NCBI RefSeq assembly: GCF_900089775.1
Contig: NZ_FLOB01000006.1
Span: 62,001-126,000, forward strand
Direction of reading: 5' to 3'
Length of the DNA stretch: 64,000 nucleotides
DNA from: Marinomonas spartinae
GTDB lineage: Bacteria; Pseudomonadota; Gammaproteobacteria; Pseudomonadales; Marinomonadaceae
The position numbers and the translations under genes were made by a program. The notes beneath the pieces were generated by a model that was given only the letters and a program-made list of their open reading frames with translations, ran no database searches and was not told where the DNA came from. Below are positions 10,721 through 19,792 of the stretch, piece by piece; position 1 is the stretch's first letter, and each line of letters starts with the position of its first letter.

Positions 10721-10741
10721 AACGCCCCTTGTCACTAGTGC

Positions 10742-12415
10742 TTATGGGTTGTATAGCGATTTTGCTGCAGACTTAAATGTAGCTTGTACTTTATTGTTAA
10801 ATGCCTGATCTAAATTCGGCTGTTGTTGTTGTACGATAGCGACGGTAATGGCAGGAACAACATCTTCTTTGTTTAATGCGAGAAAACTTTGGCCAGTTGG
10901 CGTAAAAAACAGGTTTAAAAACCAGCGTTTGATGGTTCGGCCATCTTCAGCGGGATTACAAATCGCTGGACGATTAGGGTTCAAACTGTTGCCCCAACTC
11001 CAATGATTTTTCCATCCTCCACCAGCCATTGGAAATTGAGTGGCATGCTGAAAAGTGGTTGCTGAACGTTCTAATTGCAATATACCTAACAGCAATTGGG
11101 CCCAGTTGCGGCATTCCTCTACCATATAGTTGGCGGTTAGCACTGTTAGCGTATTTAGTGCGGTAGCCATAACCTGATTACTACCGCTGGCGGCATAAGT
11201 CGCACTGGTAGGAGATGGCACTAACTCATTTGAATCTTTAACGGGTAATTTCCCTGTGGTTAGGAAACTTTTTACTTCAGCGCAGCTTATATTGTTATTG
11301 GCAAAGCTGATTAGGGCACTATAGTCGTGTTTATAAGGTAAATTTGTGATGGAAGCCCATAAATCAGCCACGTGCTGGCCATAAATCCGTAATGGATAGG
11401 CATACTGACTATCATTGGTCAGCAAAACATAACAGGCGTTATCTTGTAATGTGCCTCTATTGGTTGCTGTTGGAGCAGCACTAAAATCTAATTGTGTTTG
11501 TTGGTTGCCCAAAGCAGCAAATGCGGTTTGGTCAATAATGCGAATAATATGTGCAACATTATTGGTTTGTAGAGGAGCTCCTGTTCCACTACCTATCTCC
11601 TGAAGCGCACCAATATAGCTGGCAAAATCATACACTGTATAACAATGGATGGTGGCACCAGCGGGTATTTGTGTGGTAACAGTTTGCCCGAGGCCAGGAT
11701 CCCATAAAGTAGTACCTCCTAAAGCAGTATTTAAGCAGGTAAGATCATTTTGCAACTCTGTGAGTGAGTAATTACCTGCATTCGTCGTTATATTAATGCT
11801 GCTGATAGCGGGTGCTGTTGGTACTGCTGTATTTGTAAATAAGGTTGTCCAATTAGCCCAAGCAGTTGCAGGGTTTAACAACCAACCAATCCAATTCCAC
11901 ACGCTTTGAAACAAATTATCTTCTACCCATTGTTGTATTACATCTTGTGCTGTGGCTGGTGTAGTTGTGCTGCCAGATAGAAAGCTATATTGTCCACCAG
12001 TATATCCATCACATGCAGAGAAAATATTGCCAGCTAGTGTTGTCGCTTCAGTTTTTACCCAGGCCTTTGCAAAATTAAAAATTTTACTTAATAAATCTTC
12101 CAAGCAATCTTTGGTTGGGAAGCCGGCAATATTTGTCTTAATAGCTTGCATATCAGCAAGAAAGGGTTTCCAATTTAAGAAAAGTGTTGTTCCAGTAGGG
12201 GTAATTGACGGTATAAAAAAAGCAGTTAACACATCACTTAAATACGGTGTTGGACCACCGTTTGTGGCACTAGGAAATTTAGCACCCGCAGTTTCAGGAG
12301 CTCCACTATAAGTGGTGATCGCACCTAATAAGGTGGTTTTTGCTCTAACAGCCGCTGTATTAGTATCGGGAACAGTGATAGCGGTGAAAAATGTTTGTAG
12401 ATCAGTTAGATTCAT
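10742..12415 (-). CDS. Uncharacterised 557-aa protein, first gene of the giant operon
   Basis: ATG at 12415 (MNLTDLQTFF) is chosen because a GGGGGGA stretch precedes it by about 6 nt; an ATG six codons upstream lacks a site. The protein is helical at the N-terminus, Thr/Asn-rich and moderately aromatic, and has no signal peptide. Several Trp-rich patches occur (VWNWIGWLLNPATAWANWTTLF), and near the C-terminus NHWSWGNSLNPNRPAICN is followed by EDGRTIKRWFLNLFF. I recognise no catalytic motif. It leads the operon and is followed after 21 bp by the DUF6603-like gene. The promoter region upstream carries an inverted repeat and a tandem 9-bp repeat. Confidence 0.88.
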   Translation of the reverse strand: MNLTDLQTFFTAITVPDTNTAAVRAKTTLLGAITTYSGAPETAGAKFPSATNGGPTPYLSDVLTAFFIPSITPTGTTLFLNWKPFLADMQAIKTNIAGFPTKDCLEDLLSKIFNFAKAWVKTEATTLAGNIFSACDGYTGGQYSFLSGSTTTPATAQDVIQQWVEDNLFQSVWNWIGWLLNPATAWANWTTLFTNTAVPTAPAISSINITTNAGNYSLTELQNDLTCLNTALGGTTLWDPGLGQTVTTQIPAGATIHCYTVYDFASYIGALQEIGSGTGAPLQTNNVAHIIRIIDQTAFAALGNQQTQLDFSAAPTATNRGTLQDNACYVLLTNDSQYAYPLRIYGQHVADLWASITNLPYKHDYSALISFANNNISCAEVKSFLTTGKLPVKDSNELVPSPTSATYAASGSNQVMATALNTLTVLTANYMVEECRNWAQLLLGILQLERSATTFQHATQFPMAGGGWKNHWSWGNSLNPNRPAICNPAEDGRTIKRWFLNLFFTPTGQSFLALNKEDVVPAITVAIVQQQQPNLDQAFNNKVQATFKSAAKSLYNP

Positions 12416-12557
12416 ACAAATCCCCCCATTCATCTCTTAAGAGATAACCCTTCTTTGATGCTGCTTTTCTAAGAATTGGTCGCCTGTTAGGCTCAACTAA
12501 ATAACGGACACCATACCATGTAGAGTCTGAGGGCCATTTGCTACAGAACTAGTAGGG

Positions 12558-12630
12558 CACATTAATCACATTAATGGAGTTAGCTTTAAATTCCTATTAC
12601 ATACTATTACACCAATAATATCTGGTGTAA
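12558..12630. promoter_or_regulatory. Candidate control region of the giant operon
   Basis: Two features lie 140-215 bp upstream of the first operon gene. One is a perfect tandem repeat of CACATTAAT (12558-12566 and 12567-12575). The other is a perfect 8-bp inverted repeat, TTACACCA at 12607-12614 and TGGTGTAA at 12623-12630, with an 8-nt AT-rich spacer. The second has the shape of a dimeric repressor or activator site. No regulator gene sits beside it, so its partner is unknown. The rest of 12416-12650 shows no convincing gene. Confidence 0.35.
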
Positions 12631-12650
12631 ATGTTTAATATTTAGTTTCC

Positions 12651-12720
12651 TTGAATAAATCTCAACTTATTGAAAAATAATATATTTTACATAATTCTAG
12701 GGATTAAGATTTCGCCAGGG
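12651..12720 (+). repeat. Relic of an IS5-type left end
   Basis: This AT-rich stretch aligns by eye with the left end of the IS5-family element at 37324. Both run CTGAATAA-like, then TCTCAAC..ATTGAAA.ATAAT.TATTTT..ATAAT.CTA, then AAnATnTCGCCA, with roughly three quarters of positions equal over about 65 bp. No transposase sequence follows, so it looks like a leftover end of a related but diverged element. Confidence 0.5.
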
Positions 12721-12748
12721 AAGATGCGAATAAGTCGTCTAATACTCA

Positions 12749-12858
12749 GGCTTTCAGAGAAATCGTCAATTAAGGCGCGATGCTGAAGGAATGTAGGTAC
12801 CTTTCAAAGCGTCGCAACGCAGAGTGACCTGTTCTTTTAATTGTAATCTCTGAAAGCC
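12749..12858. mobile_element. MITE-like 110-bp inverted-repeat element
   Basis: The ends are a perfect 12-bp inverted repeat: GGCTTTCAGAGA at 12749-12760 and TCTCTGAAAGCC at 12847-12858. A second inner pair, CAATTAA at 12767-12773 and TTAATTG at 12837-12843, extends the pairing. The 63-bp centre has no open frame of interest. This is the structure of a small non-autonomous element or an IS fragment. I see no second copy in the window. Confidence 0.45.
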
Positions 12859-12949
12859 CCGTATCCCTGCATGGGTGTAGGTAATTAGGGCAATGCAGGA
12901 GCAATTGCCGAGACCAGAGGACTTGTTCGTACCTTGTATGGACTCCCCC

Positions 12950-13216
12950 GGTTTTGTAAGAGTTTGGTGTTATGGCATTGAGGTTTGACTGCTCGCTTGT
13001 ATTCGGCCTCATCGTTAAAGCTGTTTTTAGCTTGGGCCCTAATGGAGATCCGCTCGCCAGCTCCTCATTTCCTTATCGACCTTTTAAGTTAAGGCCCATT
13101 GCGAATTCAGGTTCTGCTGACGTCGATTCAACCCGTTTTGCCATCCTACCACTCTCTTTGCAAACTCTTAACGATGCATCATCGCTCTTGGTAACACTTT
13201 CCTTTTTGCTGTTTCA
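12950..13216 (-). ncRNA. Possible bridge-RNA region of the IS1111-type element
   Basis: 267 bp between the transposase stop and the left inverted repeat contains no supportable protein gene. In IS1111-type elements the guide (bridge) RNA is reported from the non-coding end downstream of the transposase. Assignment is by position only; I did not fold the RNA. Confidence 0.3.
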
Positions 13217-14274
13217 TCACTCCCCCCCGTTTACGGGATAAACTCTATAATCACTCCCTTTTGAGAGAATTGCCCATAAAATACGAGCATGTTTTGCGGC
13301 CAACGCGACCGCCGCTTTATTAAAACCTCGTCGTTCTTTAATGGCTTTTACCCATTTACTTTTACGGTCATGGTTATTGTCTATAAATCGCATTACCGCT
13401 CGTGCACCATGAACCAATAAGGTTCTTAAATAGACATCACCACGTTTCGTTATTCGACCATACCTTGTTTTTCCGCCCGAGGATCGTTGTCGTGGAACCA
13501 ACCCCAACCAAGCTGAAAATTGTCGACCGTTTTTAAATTCTCTAATATCTCCCACAGTTGCAATCAACGCGGTTGCGGTTAATGGCCCAATCCCTTCGAC
13601 TTTCATCAGTCGCTTGGCTCTTTCATCCCTTCGACTTTCATCAGTCGCTTGGCTCTTTCATCCGTTCGAGCAAGCGATTCAATCTGATGGTCATAGCCTT
13701 CTATCACATGATCAAGTTCACACAAACGCTGATACTGGTCAGCAAGAACCGAGCGGAGAAGGTGAGGCAATGCCAGTTCTCCTTCATCTAATAAAGCAGG
13801 AAGCTGTGCTCGAATTTGGTTACGCCCTTGTGGTAACACAACGCCAAATTCGGTCAGAAAACCTCGAATCTGATTCACTAAAGCGGTTCTTTCTCCAACC
13901 AACAAGGTTCGTGCCCGATGAATAGTCAGTATCGCCTGTTGCTCCTCATCCTTTATGGGGATGAACCTCATATTTGGTCGTCCAGCCGTTTCACAAATCG
14001 CTTCAGCATCATTGCGATCATTTTTTTCATTTTTACGATAAGGAGCAACAAATTGAGGTGCCATCATGCGCACCTCATGTCCTAATTTTCTGAGTTATCT
14101 TCCCCAATAATGCGTACCGTCACAGCTTTCCATGCCAATGACACAAGGAGGTAACTGACAAAAATACGATAAAATCTTATTTCGCTTTAAGGTCTTACGT
14201 TGTACAACGTGCTCATGTTCATCAATCGCGCAAAGTTCAAAAATATTTTTTGCTAAATCTAAACCAACTCGCAT
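13217..14274 (-). pseudogene. IS110/IS1111-type transposase pseudogene
   Basis: Reading from ATG at 14274: MRVGLDLAKN carries the first catalytic Asp, GMESCDG the Glu, and KNDRNDAEAI the next Asp. A TAA at 14095-14097 interrupts the frame at codon 60, where related proteins read ..R(E)LRKLGHEVR. A 35-bp tandem duplication (13591-13625 and 13626-13660) then shifts the frame near KVEGIGP. The C-terminal domain is intact in the second frame, including the probable nucleophilic serine in RQRSSGGK and the GRITKRGDVYLR motif. Removing 35 bp leaves exactly 341 codons, a normal length for the family. Both lesions together mean no active enzyme. Confidence 0.9.
13591..13660. repeat. 35-bp tandem duplication inside the IS110 transposase
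   Basis: The unit beginning TCCCTTCGACTTTCATCAGT at 13591 is repeated exactly from 13626 to 13660. As 35 is not a multiple of three, it frameshifts the transposase gene. Confidence 0.95.
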
Positions 14275-14369
14275 AAATAGTCATGTGGGCGCTCCCTTTA
14301 GATTAGTGGTCTCAACAACTAATCTTGGCACATAGATGCCGATGGTGGGGGAGTCCATTCCATTTCCTT

Positions 14370-14403
14370 AAGCCCTTTGAAAATCCTCTCAAAGGGCTTT
14401 TTT
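14370..14403 (+). terminator. Strong intrinsic terminator upstream of xylF
   Basis: AAGCCCTTTGA and TCAAAGGGCTT form a perfect 11-bp stem around an 8-nt loop, followed by a run of T on the plus strand. No intact plus-strand gene now precedes it. It probably ended a gene removed or displaced when the IS110-type element arrived 11 bp upstream. Confidence 0.8.
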
Positions 14404-14521
14404 GTAAAAACGCTAAACCAAAACAAAAAAAGATAATACTTCTCAAGAAAGCATCAATTTACAGTCTGCTTACTCTCTTTTAGAGATCCTTCAATGAATA
14501 AAAATAAAAGGAATGAAGACG
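14404..14521 (+). promoter_or_regulatory. xylF upstream region
   Basis: An AT-rich 118-bp stretch between the terminator and xylF. It ends with an AAGGA ribosome-binding site for xylF. I see no clear -35/-10 pair and no good copy of the GAAAAT repeat found upstream of xylA, although a promoter must be here. Confidence 0.35.
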
Positions 14522-15520
14522 ATGAAAAAGATCCTTTCAATGAGTTTGATTGCCAGTTGCCTACTTGCTTCTGTGCCAGTTATGGCAGCAGGTGAAAAGA
14601 TCGGTTTGCTGATGTCTGACTTGCGTCTTGAGCGCTGGCAAAAAGACCGTGACTTTTTTACCAAAGAAGCGGAATCCTTAGGAGCTAAGGTATATACCCA
14701 ATCCGCCAATGGCAGTGCCACTACCCAGATCTCACAAATCGAAAACATGATTTCTCGGGGCGTGGATGTCCTAGTGATCGTACCTCAAAATGGCGAAGTA
14801 TTGGGCAGTGTCCTTTCTGAAGCCAAAGAAGCCGGTATCAAAGTGCTAGCCTATGACCGATTGATTAAGTTTGCTCACGTTGACCTGTATGTGTCTTTCA
14901 ATAACGTTCGTGTGGGAGAAATGCAAGCACAAGCTTTGTTGAAACGTGTCCCTAAAGGCAACTATTTCTTACTGGGCGGCTCCCCAACCGATAATAACGC
15001 CAAAATGTTCCGTGAAGGGCAAATGAAGGTACTTCAACCGTCTATCGATGATGGCAATATCAAGATTGTTGGTGACCAATGGGCAACCGGATGGTCGGCG
15101 CAAGCGGCAATGAATATCATGGAAAATGCGTTAACGGCCAATAATAACAAGATTGATGCGGTGGTGGCTTCTAATGACTCAACGGCGGGCGGTGCGATTC
15201 AAGCGCTTGATGCGCAAGGGTTGGCGGGCAAAGTGGCGATTTCCGGTCAAGATGCCGATTTAGCTGCAGTGCGTCGTATTGTTGCTGGCACGCAAACTAT
15301 GACGGTTTATAAGCCCATTAAAAAAGAAGCGACCATCAGTGCCGAGTTGGCGGTGAAGCTGGCAAAAGGTGAAAAAATCAACACCACTGGCACAGTGAAT
15401 AACGGCAAAATGAACGTTCCCTCCGTCTTGCTAACCCCTATCGCAGTGGATAAGAGCAACATCGACAGTACCGTTATTGCTGACGGTTTCCATTCTCATA
15501 AAGACGTTTACAACCCTTAA
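14522..15520 (+). CDS. xylF: D-xylose ABC transporter, periplasmic binding protein XylF
   Basis: Binds D-xylose in the periplasm and delivers it to XylGH. ATG at 14522 ([10 protein letters not shown]) is preferred over ATG at 14513 because AAGGA lies 9 nt upstream of the former and too close to the latter. The signal peptide ends near VMAAGEK. The mature protein starts with [21 protein letters not shown], typical of XylF, and shows the type-I periplasmic fold signatures [16 protein letters not shown] and [14 protein letters not shown]. The length (332 aa) matches the family. It heads the xylFGHBR unit; a hairpin after it probably keeps its expression above that of xylGH. Confidence 0.96.
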   Translation: MKKILSMSLIASCLLASVPVMAAGEKIGLLMSDLRLERWQKDRDFFTKEAESLGAKVYTQSANGSATTQISQIENMISRGVDVLVIVPQNGEVLGSVLSEAKEAGIKVLAYDRLIKFAHVDLYVSFNNVRVGEMQAQALLKRVPKGNYFLLGGSPTDNNAKMFREGQMKVLQPSIDDGNIKIVGDQWATGWSAQAAMNIMENALTANNNKIDAVVASNDSTAGGAIQALDAQGLAGKVAISGQDADLAAVRRIVAGTQTMTVYKPIKKEATISAELAVKLAKGEKINTTGTVNNGKMNVPSVLLTPIAVDKSNIDSTVIADGFHSHKDVYNP

Positions 15521-15532
15521 TTTATTGATGAT

Positions 15533-15560
15533 AAGGCGCTCACCTGAGCGCCTTTGTTTT
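15533..15560 (+). terminator. Stem-loop between xylF and xylG
   Basis: AAGGCGCTCA (15533-15542) and TGAGCGCCTT (15545-15554) form a perfect stem with a tiny loop, followed by TGTTTTC. Such hairpins after the binding-protein gene of ABC operons commonly stabilise the upstream mRNA or partly terminate transcription. Confidence 0.65.
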
Positions 15561-15575
15561 CAAGAGAGTGTCGAT

Positions 15576-17111
15576 ATGAAACAACCCCTTTTGGATATGC
15601 GCGATATAGTGAAGAGTTTTTCCGGTGTGCGGGCATTAAACGGTGTCAGCATAACCCTTGGAGAAGGCGAGGTATTGTCGGTTTGTGGTGAAAATGGTTC
15701 AGGTAAGTCGACCTTAATGAAAGTCTTAAGCGGTGTCTGGCCCTATGGTTCCTATGAAGGCGAGATCTATTTTCAGGGTGAGCTTATCCAGGCAAGCGGT
15801 ATTCGAGATACCGAAGCTCTAGGCATTGTGATCATTCATCAGGAACTTGCACTCGTTCAAGAACTCTCCGTAATGGACAATATTTTTTTAGGCAATGAAA
15901 TCGGTTCGTTTGCCCGCTTGAACGACGAGGCCATGCATCATCGAGCCAGTGAACTATTAGGGCGAGTAAAGTTAAATATACAACCCGATATGCTGGTGCG
16001 TGAGCTAGGTGTGGGCCAACAGCAGTTAGTCGAAATAGCCAAGGCACTGAATAAAAACGTCAAGTTGTTGATTTTGGATGAACCGACGTCCTCTTTGACC
16101 AGTGCTGACATTCGCATTTTGCTCGATATTGTTAGCGAACTGAGAGATCAAGGAATTGCCTGCATTTACATTTCTCATAAATTGGATGAGGTGCTGGCGT
16201 TGTCTGATTGGGTGGCGGTAATTCGCGATGGTGACCACATTGCCACTAAGGTGGCTGCTGAGTTAACGCAACACGACATCATTGCAATGATGGTGGGACG
16301 TCAGCTAGAGGAGCTGTTTCCGCGTGAGGATCATGAAATAGGTGAGGTGGTATTGCGAGTTAATAACGCCACCGCGATACAAGCCGGCGCCTCGCGACCT
16401 CAAGTTGATAACGTCAGTTTTGATCTACATCGTGGGGAAATTCTGGGCATTGCGGGCTTGATTGGTTCCGGTCGAACCGAGTTAATGCAATGCTTGTATG
16501 GTTGTTACGACGGTCAGTACCAAGCCACCGTTGAGTTAGACGGACAATCTAAACAGATTCGTACCCAGCGTAGTGCATTGGCAGCGGGCATTGCCATGGT
16601 GCCAGAAGATCGCAAGCGTCACGGCATCGTCCCGATTATGAGCGTTGGACGCAATATAACCTTGTCCGTACTGGATAACTACAAGACGAATCATTTCAGC
16701 TCTGTGTTTGGGGGCGTAGATGAAGACAAAGAATATCAAGACATAGAAGAGTACATTGCTCGCTTAAAGGTTAAAACCGCGTCTCCTGAACTGGCCATCA
16801 AACACCTCAGTGGTGGCAATCAGCAAAAAGCCATCATTGCCAAATGCCTGTTAACCCACCCCAAGATTCTGATTTTAGACGAGCCAACTCGTGGCATCGA
16901 CGTGGGGGCGAAATACGAAATCTACAAGCTGATGTATTCACTGGTGAAAGAGGGCATGTCCATCATCATGGTGTCGTCTGAGTTACCGGAAGTGATTGGT
17001 ATTAGTGATCGCGTGTTGGTCATGCACGAAGGGAAATTAAAAGGGGAATTTGATCACCAAGGGTTAACTCAAGAAATCATTATGAACTGTGCTATCAAAG
17101 AAGGTGCTTAG
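15576..17111 (+). CDS. xylG: Xylose ABC transporter ATP-binding protein XylG
   Basis: ATPase subunit that powers xylose import. ATG at 15576 ([15 protein letters not shown]) gives 511 aa, the usual length; upstream in-frame codons run through the intergenic hairpin and are not used. There are two ABC domains. The first has Walker [10 protein letters not shown], signature region [16 protein letters not shown] and Walker [12 protein letters not shown]. The second has a degenerate Walker A (GLIGSGRTE), signature [14 protein letters not shown] and Walker [13 protein letters not shown], as is normal for sugar importers of this class. It ends 1 bp before xylH and is translationally linked to it. 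Confidence 0.97.
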   Translation: MKQPLLDMRDIVKSFSGVRALNGVSITLGEGEVLSVCGENGSGKSTLMKVLSGVWPYGSYEGEIYFQGELIQASGIRDTEALGIVIIHQELALVQELSVMDNIFLGNEIGSFARLNDEAMHHRASELLGRVKLNIQPDMLVRELGVGQQQLVEIAKALNKNVKLLILDEPTSSLTSADIRILLDIVSELRDQGIACIYISHKLDEVLALSDWVAVIRDGDHIATKVAAELTQHDIIAMMVGRQLEELFPREDHEIGEVVLRVNNATAIQAGASRPQVDNVSFDLHRGEILGIAGLIGSGRTELMQCLYGCYDGQYQATVELDGQSKQIRTQRSALAAGIAMVPEDRKRHGIVPIMSVGRNITLSVLDNYKTNHFSSVFGGVDEDKEYQDIEEYIARLKVKTASPELAIKHLSGGNQQKAIIAKCLLTHPKILILDEPTRGIDVGAKYEIYKLMYSLVKEGMSIIMVSSELPEVIGISDRVLVMHEGKLKGEFDHQGLTQEIIMNCAIKEGA

Positions 17112-17112
17112 G

Positions 17113-18243
17113 ATGTTTATAAAAATAAAAACCAACCAGCTACAGCTGTTCGCCATGGTGGCGGCGATTTTGTTTATTGTGGTATTTTTCACCATCATGA
17201 CCGATGGGTCTTTTATTTCTCCTCGTAATATTTCCAATTTACTGCGTCAAACGGCCATTGTTGGTGTGCTCGCGATTGGTATGGTGTTTGTTATTGTCAG
17301 CGCGGAAATTGATTTATCCGTCGGTTCCATGATGGGCTTGCTGGGCGGTATTGCCGCGATTTTCGATGTTTGGTTTCACTTTCCCATTGCGCTCACCATT
17401 TTTTTGACCTTAGGAATCGGTTTGCTTCTGGGGCTATTTAACGGCTGGTGGGTTGCCTATCAACGAGTGCCATCGTTTATTGTGACCTTGGCAGGCATGC
17501 TGGCTTTTCGTGGTGTCCTAGTTGGTTTTACCGATGGCGTGACAGTGGCACCGACGTCCAGCGCCATGTCTGTGATTGGTCAAAGTTATATACCATTTAG
17601 CTGGGGCATCAGCGTGGTCAGCCTATTATGTTTGGGGTTATTAGCAAGGGTATATTCGCGCCGTAAGGCTAAACAACAGCACGGTGTTCGCAATCAATCC
17701 GCTAAGTTTGAATACAGCAAAGCCATTGCCATGGTGGTGGCGTTACTGGCTTTAGTTTTTATTTTGGACCATTACCGAGGCATTCCAACCCCTATTTTGC
17801 TTATGGGTGGTCTGATCATAATCCTGACCTATGTAGCCAAACGTACGGCTTTCGGTCGTCGAGTCTATGCCATTGGCGGGAATATCGAAGCGACACGCAT
17901 GTCTGGCGTGAACGTCGAGCGCACTAAAATGTTAGTGTTTGGGCTGAACGGCATCATGGTGGCGGTGGCCGCCTTAATTTTAACCTCTCGCTTAGGGGCA
18001 GGCTCGCCAGCGGCGGGAAACATGGCAGAGCTAGATGCCATCGCCGCGTGTGTTATTGGTGGAACCAGTTTGGCTGGCGGTATTGGTACCGTCTTCGGTG
18101 CCATTATGGGGGCGCTTATTATGTCGAGCTTGGATAACGGCATGAGTATGCTGGATGTGCCCACTTTTTGGCAGCTGATCGTGAAAGGGGCGATTTTATT
18201 ATTGGCTGTTTGGCTGGATGTAAAAACCAAAAAAGCCCACTAA
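17113..18243 (+). CDS. xylH: Xylose ABC transporter permease XylH
   Basis: Inner-membrane permease of the xylose importer. ATG at 17113 (MFIKIKTNQ) starts one base after the xylG stop, with AAGGTG 7 nt upstream. The 376-aa protein has about ten hydrophobic segments. It carries the family motifs [20 protein letters not shown] near residue 60 and [22 protein letters not shown] near residue 250, the latter in the conserved cytoplasmic loop contacting the ATPase. A long hydrophilic loop with [18 protein letters not shown] is typical of XylH rather than RbsC. Partners are XylF and XylG. Confidence 0.96.
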   Translation: MFIKIKTNQLQLFAMVAAILFIVVFFTIMTDGSFISPRNISNLLRQTAIVGVLAIGMVFVIVSAEIDLSVGSMMGLLGGIAAIFDVWFHFPIALTIFLTLGIGLLLGLFNGWWVAYQRVPSFIVTLAGMLAFRGVLVGFTDGVTVAPTSSAMSVIGQSYIPFSWGISVVSLLCLGLLARVYSRRKAKQQHGVRNQSAKFEYSKAIAMVVALLALVFILDHYRGIPTPILLMGGLIIILTYVAKRTAFGRRVYAIGGNIEATRMSGVNVERTKMLVFGLNGIMVAVAALILTSRLGAGSPAAGNMAELDAIAACVIGGTSLAGGIGTVFGAIMGALIMSSLDNGMSMLDVPTFWQLIVKGAILLLAVWLDVKTKKAH

Positions 18244-18277
18244 GCCACGTTTTACTATTTGAGAAGAGAGCACGCTT

Positions 18278-19729
18278 ATGTATTTAGGAATCGACCTTGG
18301 TACCTCCGCTGTTAAAGTGATTTTATTGACAGAATCAGGGCATGTTGCCGCCAGTTACTCATCACCATTAAGTGTTTCAAGGCCCCATGATTTATGGTCT
18401 GAGCAAGATCCAGAATCCTGGTGGCAGGCCACCGATAACGCCATGCTCGCCCTAGCGGCTGAACATAACTTGCAGTACGTTCAATCCATTGGTTTGTCGG
18501 GACAAATGCATGGGGCCACTTTATTAGATAAAGACAATAAGGTGCTAAGACCTGCCATTTTATGGAACGATGGACGCTCTTTTGAAGCTTGCCAACGATT
18601 ACAGCAGCAATGCCCTGATGTTCAGGCGATTACTGGCAATCTAGTCATGCCGGGCTTTACTGCACCGAAATTGCTTTGGGTTAAACAGCATGAGCCGGAG
18701 ATTTACCAACAAACCGCGAAGGTATTATTACCCAAAGATTATTTGCGCCTGCGCATGACAGGGGAATTTGCTACAGATGTGTCGGATGCCTCAGGCACCC
18801 TCTGGCTAGACATGGAACAGAGAATGTGGAGTGAGCGCATGCTGGCGGCAACGGGTCTTACGGTAGAGCAGATGCCAAGAGTATTTGAAGGCCCAGAGAT
18901 CACCGGAGAGTTAGATAAAACCTTGGCCCAGCGTTGGTCTTTACCCGAGGTGCCCGTGGTCGCTGGAGGAGGTGACAATGCCGCCGGCGCGGTGGGCATG
19001 GGCGTGGTGTCAGAGGGACAAACCATGTTGTCTCTGGGTACTTCCGGGGTGATCTTCTCTGTGAGTGATGGTTTTACGGCGAACCCTGCGATGGCGCTGC
19101 ACAGCTTTGGGCATGCGTTACCCAATACATGGCATACTATGTCGGTGATTTTAAGTGCTGCCAGCTGTATGGACTGGGTCGCAAAACTCACAGGTTTTAC
19201 GAGTGTGCCTGCGGCATTTCAAGCCCTAGAAGCGCATCAAGGGGCTTTTCGCCCAGTGACGTTTTTACCTTATTTGAGTGGCGAGCGAACGCCCCATAAT
19301 GACCCTAATGCCAAAGGCGTGTTTTGGGGGATGACTCACGAAACTGAAGCACTGGATCTGGTCAATGCCGTATTAGAAGGCGTGACTTTTGCCTTGCTGG
19401 ATGGTCTGGATGCCGTGCACTCGGTACAAAGTATTGGGGACAGTATTGATGTGATTGGTGGTGGGGCAAAAAGTGCCTATTGGTTGCAACTGCTGGCGGA
19501 TATATTGGCTGTGCCCATGGATTACCGACAAGGGGGCGACGTTGGCCCGTCTTTAGGAGCGGCCCGTTTAGCGGCCCTTGGCGTGCAAGGCTTAGCGTCT
19601 GTTCATGAGGTTTGCTTTCAGCCGGAATTGATAAAACGTTATGAACCTCGTGTTCATATGCTGGATCAATACGAGGAAAAACGGGCTCGTTTTCAGTCCT
19701 TATATCAAGGAGTAAAAGGACTCTTATAA
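18278..19729 (+). CDS. xylB: Xylulokinase XylB
   Basis: Phosphorylates D-xylulose to xylulose-5-phosphate for the pentose phosphate pathway, using ATP. The 483-aa FGGY kinase begins MYLGIDLGTSAVKVILL (phosphate-1 motif). It has the substrate-side GLSGQMHGATLLD and ILWNDGR, and the C-terminal ATP-site IGGGAKSAYWLQLLAD. Length and motifs match XylB closely. It is 34 bp downstream of xylH and upstream of xylR on the same strand, so it is probably part of the xylFGHBR transcript. The isomerase XylA, which supplies its substrate, is encoded convergently at 23.7 kb. Confidence 0.97.
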   Translation: MYLGIDLGTSAVKVILLTESGHVAASYSSPLSVSRPHDLWSEQDPESWWQATDNAMLALAAEHNLQYVQSIGLSGQMHGATLLDKDNKVLRPAILWNDGRSFEACQRLQQQCPDVQAITGNLVMPGFTAPKLLWVKQHEPEIYQQTAKVLLPKDYLRLRMTGEFATDVSDASGTLWLDMEQRMWSERMLAATGLTVEQMPRVFEGPEITGELDKTLAQRWSLPEVPVVAGGGDNAAGAVGMGVVSEGQTMLSLGTSGVIFSVSDGFTANPAMALHSFGHALPNTWHTMSVILSAASCMDWVAKLTGFTSVPAAFQALEAHQGAFRPVTFLPYLSGERTPHNDPNAKGVFWGMTHETEALDLVNAVLEGVTFALLDGLDAVHSVQSIGDSIDVIGGGAKSAYWLQLLADILAVPMDYRQGGDVGPSLGAARLAALGVQGLASVHEVCFQPELIKRYEPRVHMLDQYEEKRARFQSLYQGVKGLL

Positions 19730-19792
19730 GTTTGCTTTAGCTGAGAAATTCAACTATCTATCACCGACGTTAATAAAAATAAGAGATGGAAT

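Larger units (their letters stand above)
12938..14358 (-). mobile_element. IS110-family (IS1111-type) element, inactive
   Basis: A 12-bp inverted repeat, ATGGACTCCCCC at 12938-12949 and GGGGGAGTCCAT at 14347-14358, brackets a DEDD-type transposase pseudogene read on the minus strand. Inverted repeats near the ends are the mark of the IS1111 subgroup within IS110; true IS110 members lack them. In the IS1111 subgroup the repeats are usually subterminal, so the exact ends may lie a few bases outside. Between the transposase stop and the left repeat is a 267-bp non-coding stretch (12950-13216), the place where IS1111-type elements are reported to encode their bridge RNA. Confidence 0.75.

Noticed and set aside
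12972-13241. 89-codon plus-strand frame downstream of the IS110 transposase
   Set aside because: It overlaps the transposase end and the non-coding IS flank; no start signal or family, better explained as element non-coding DNA.
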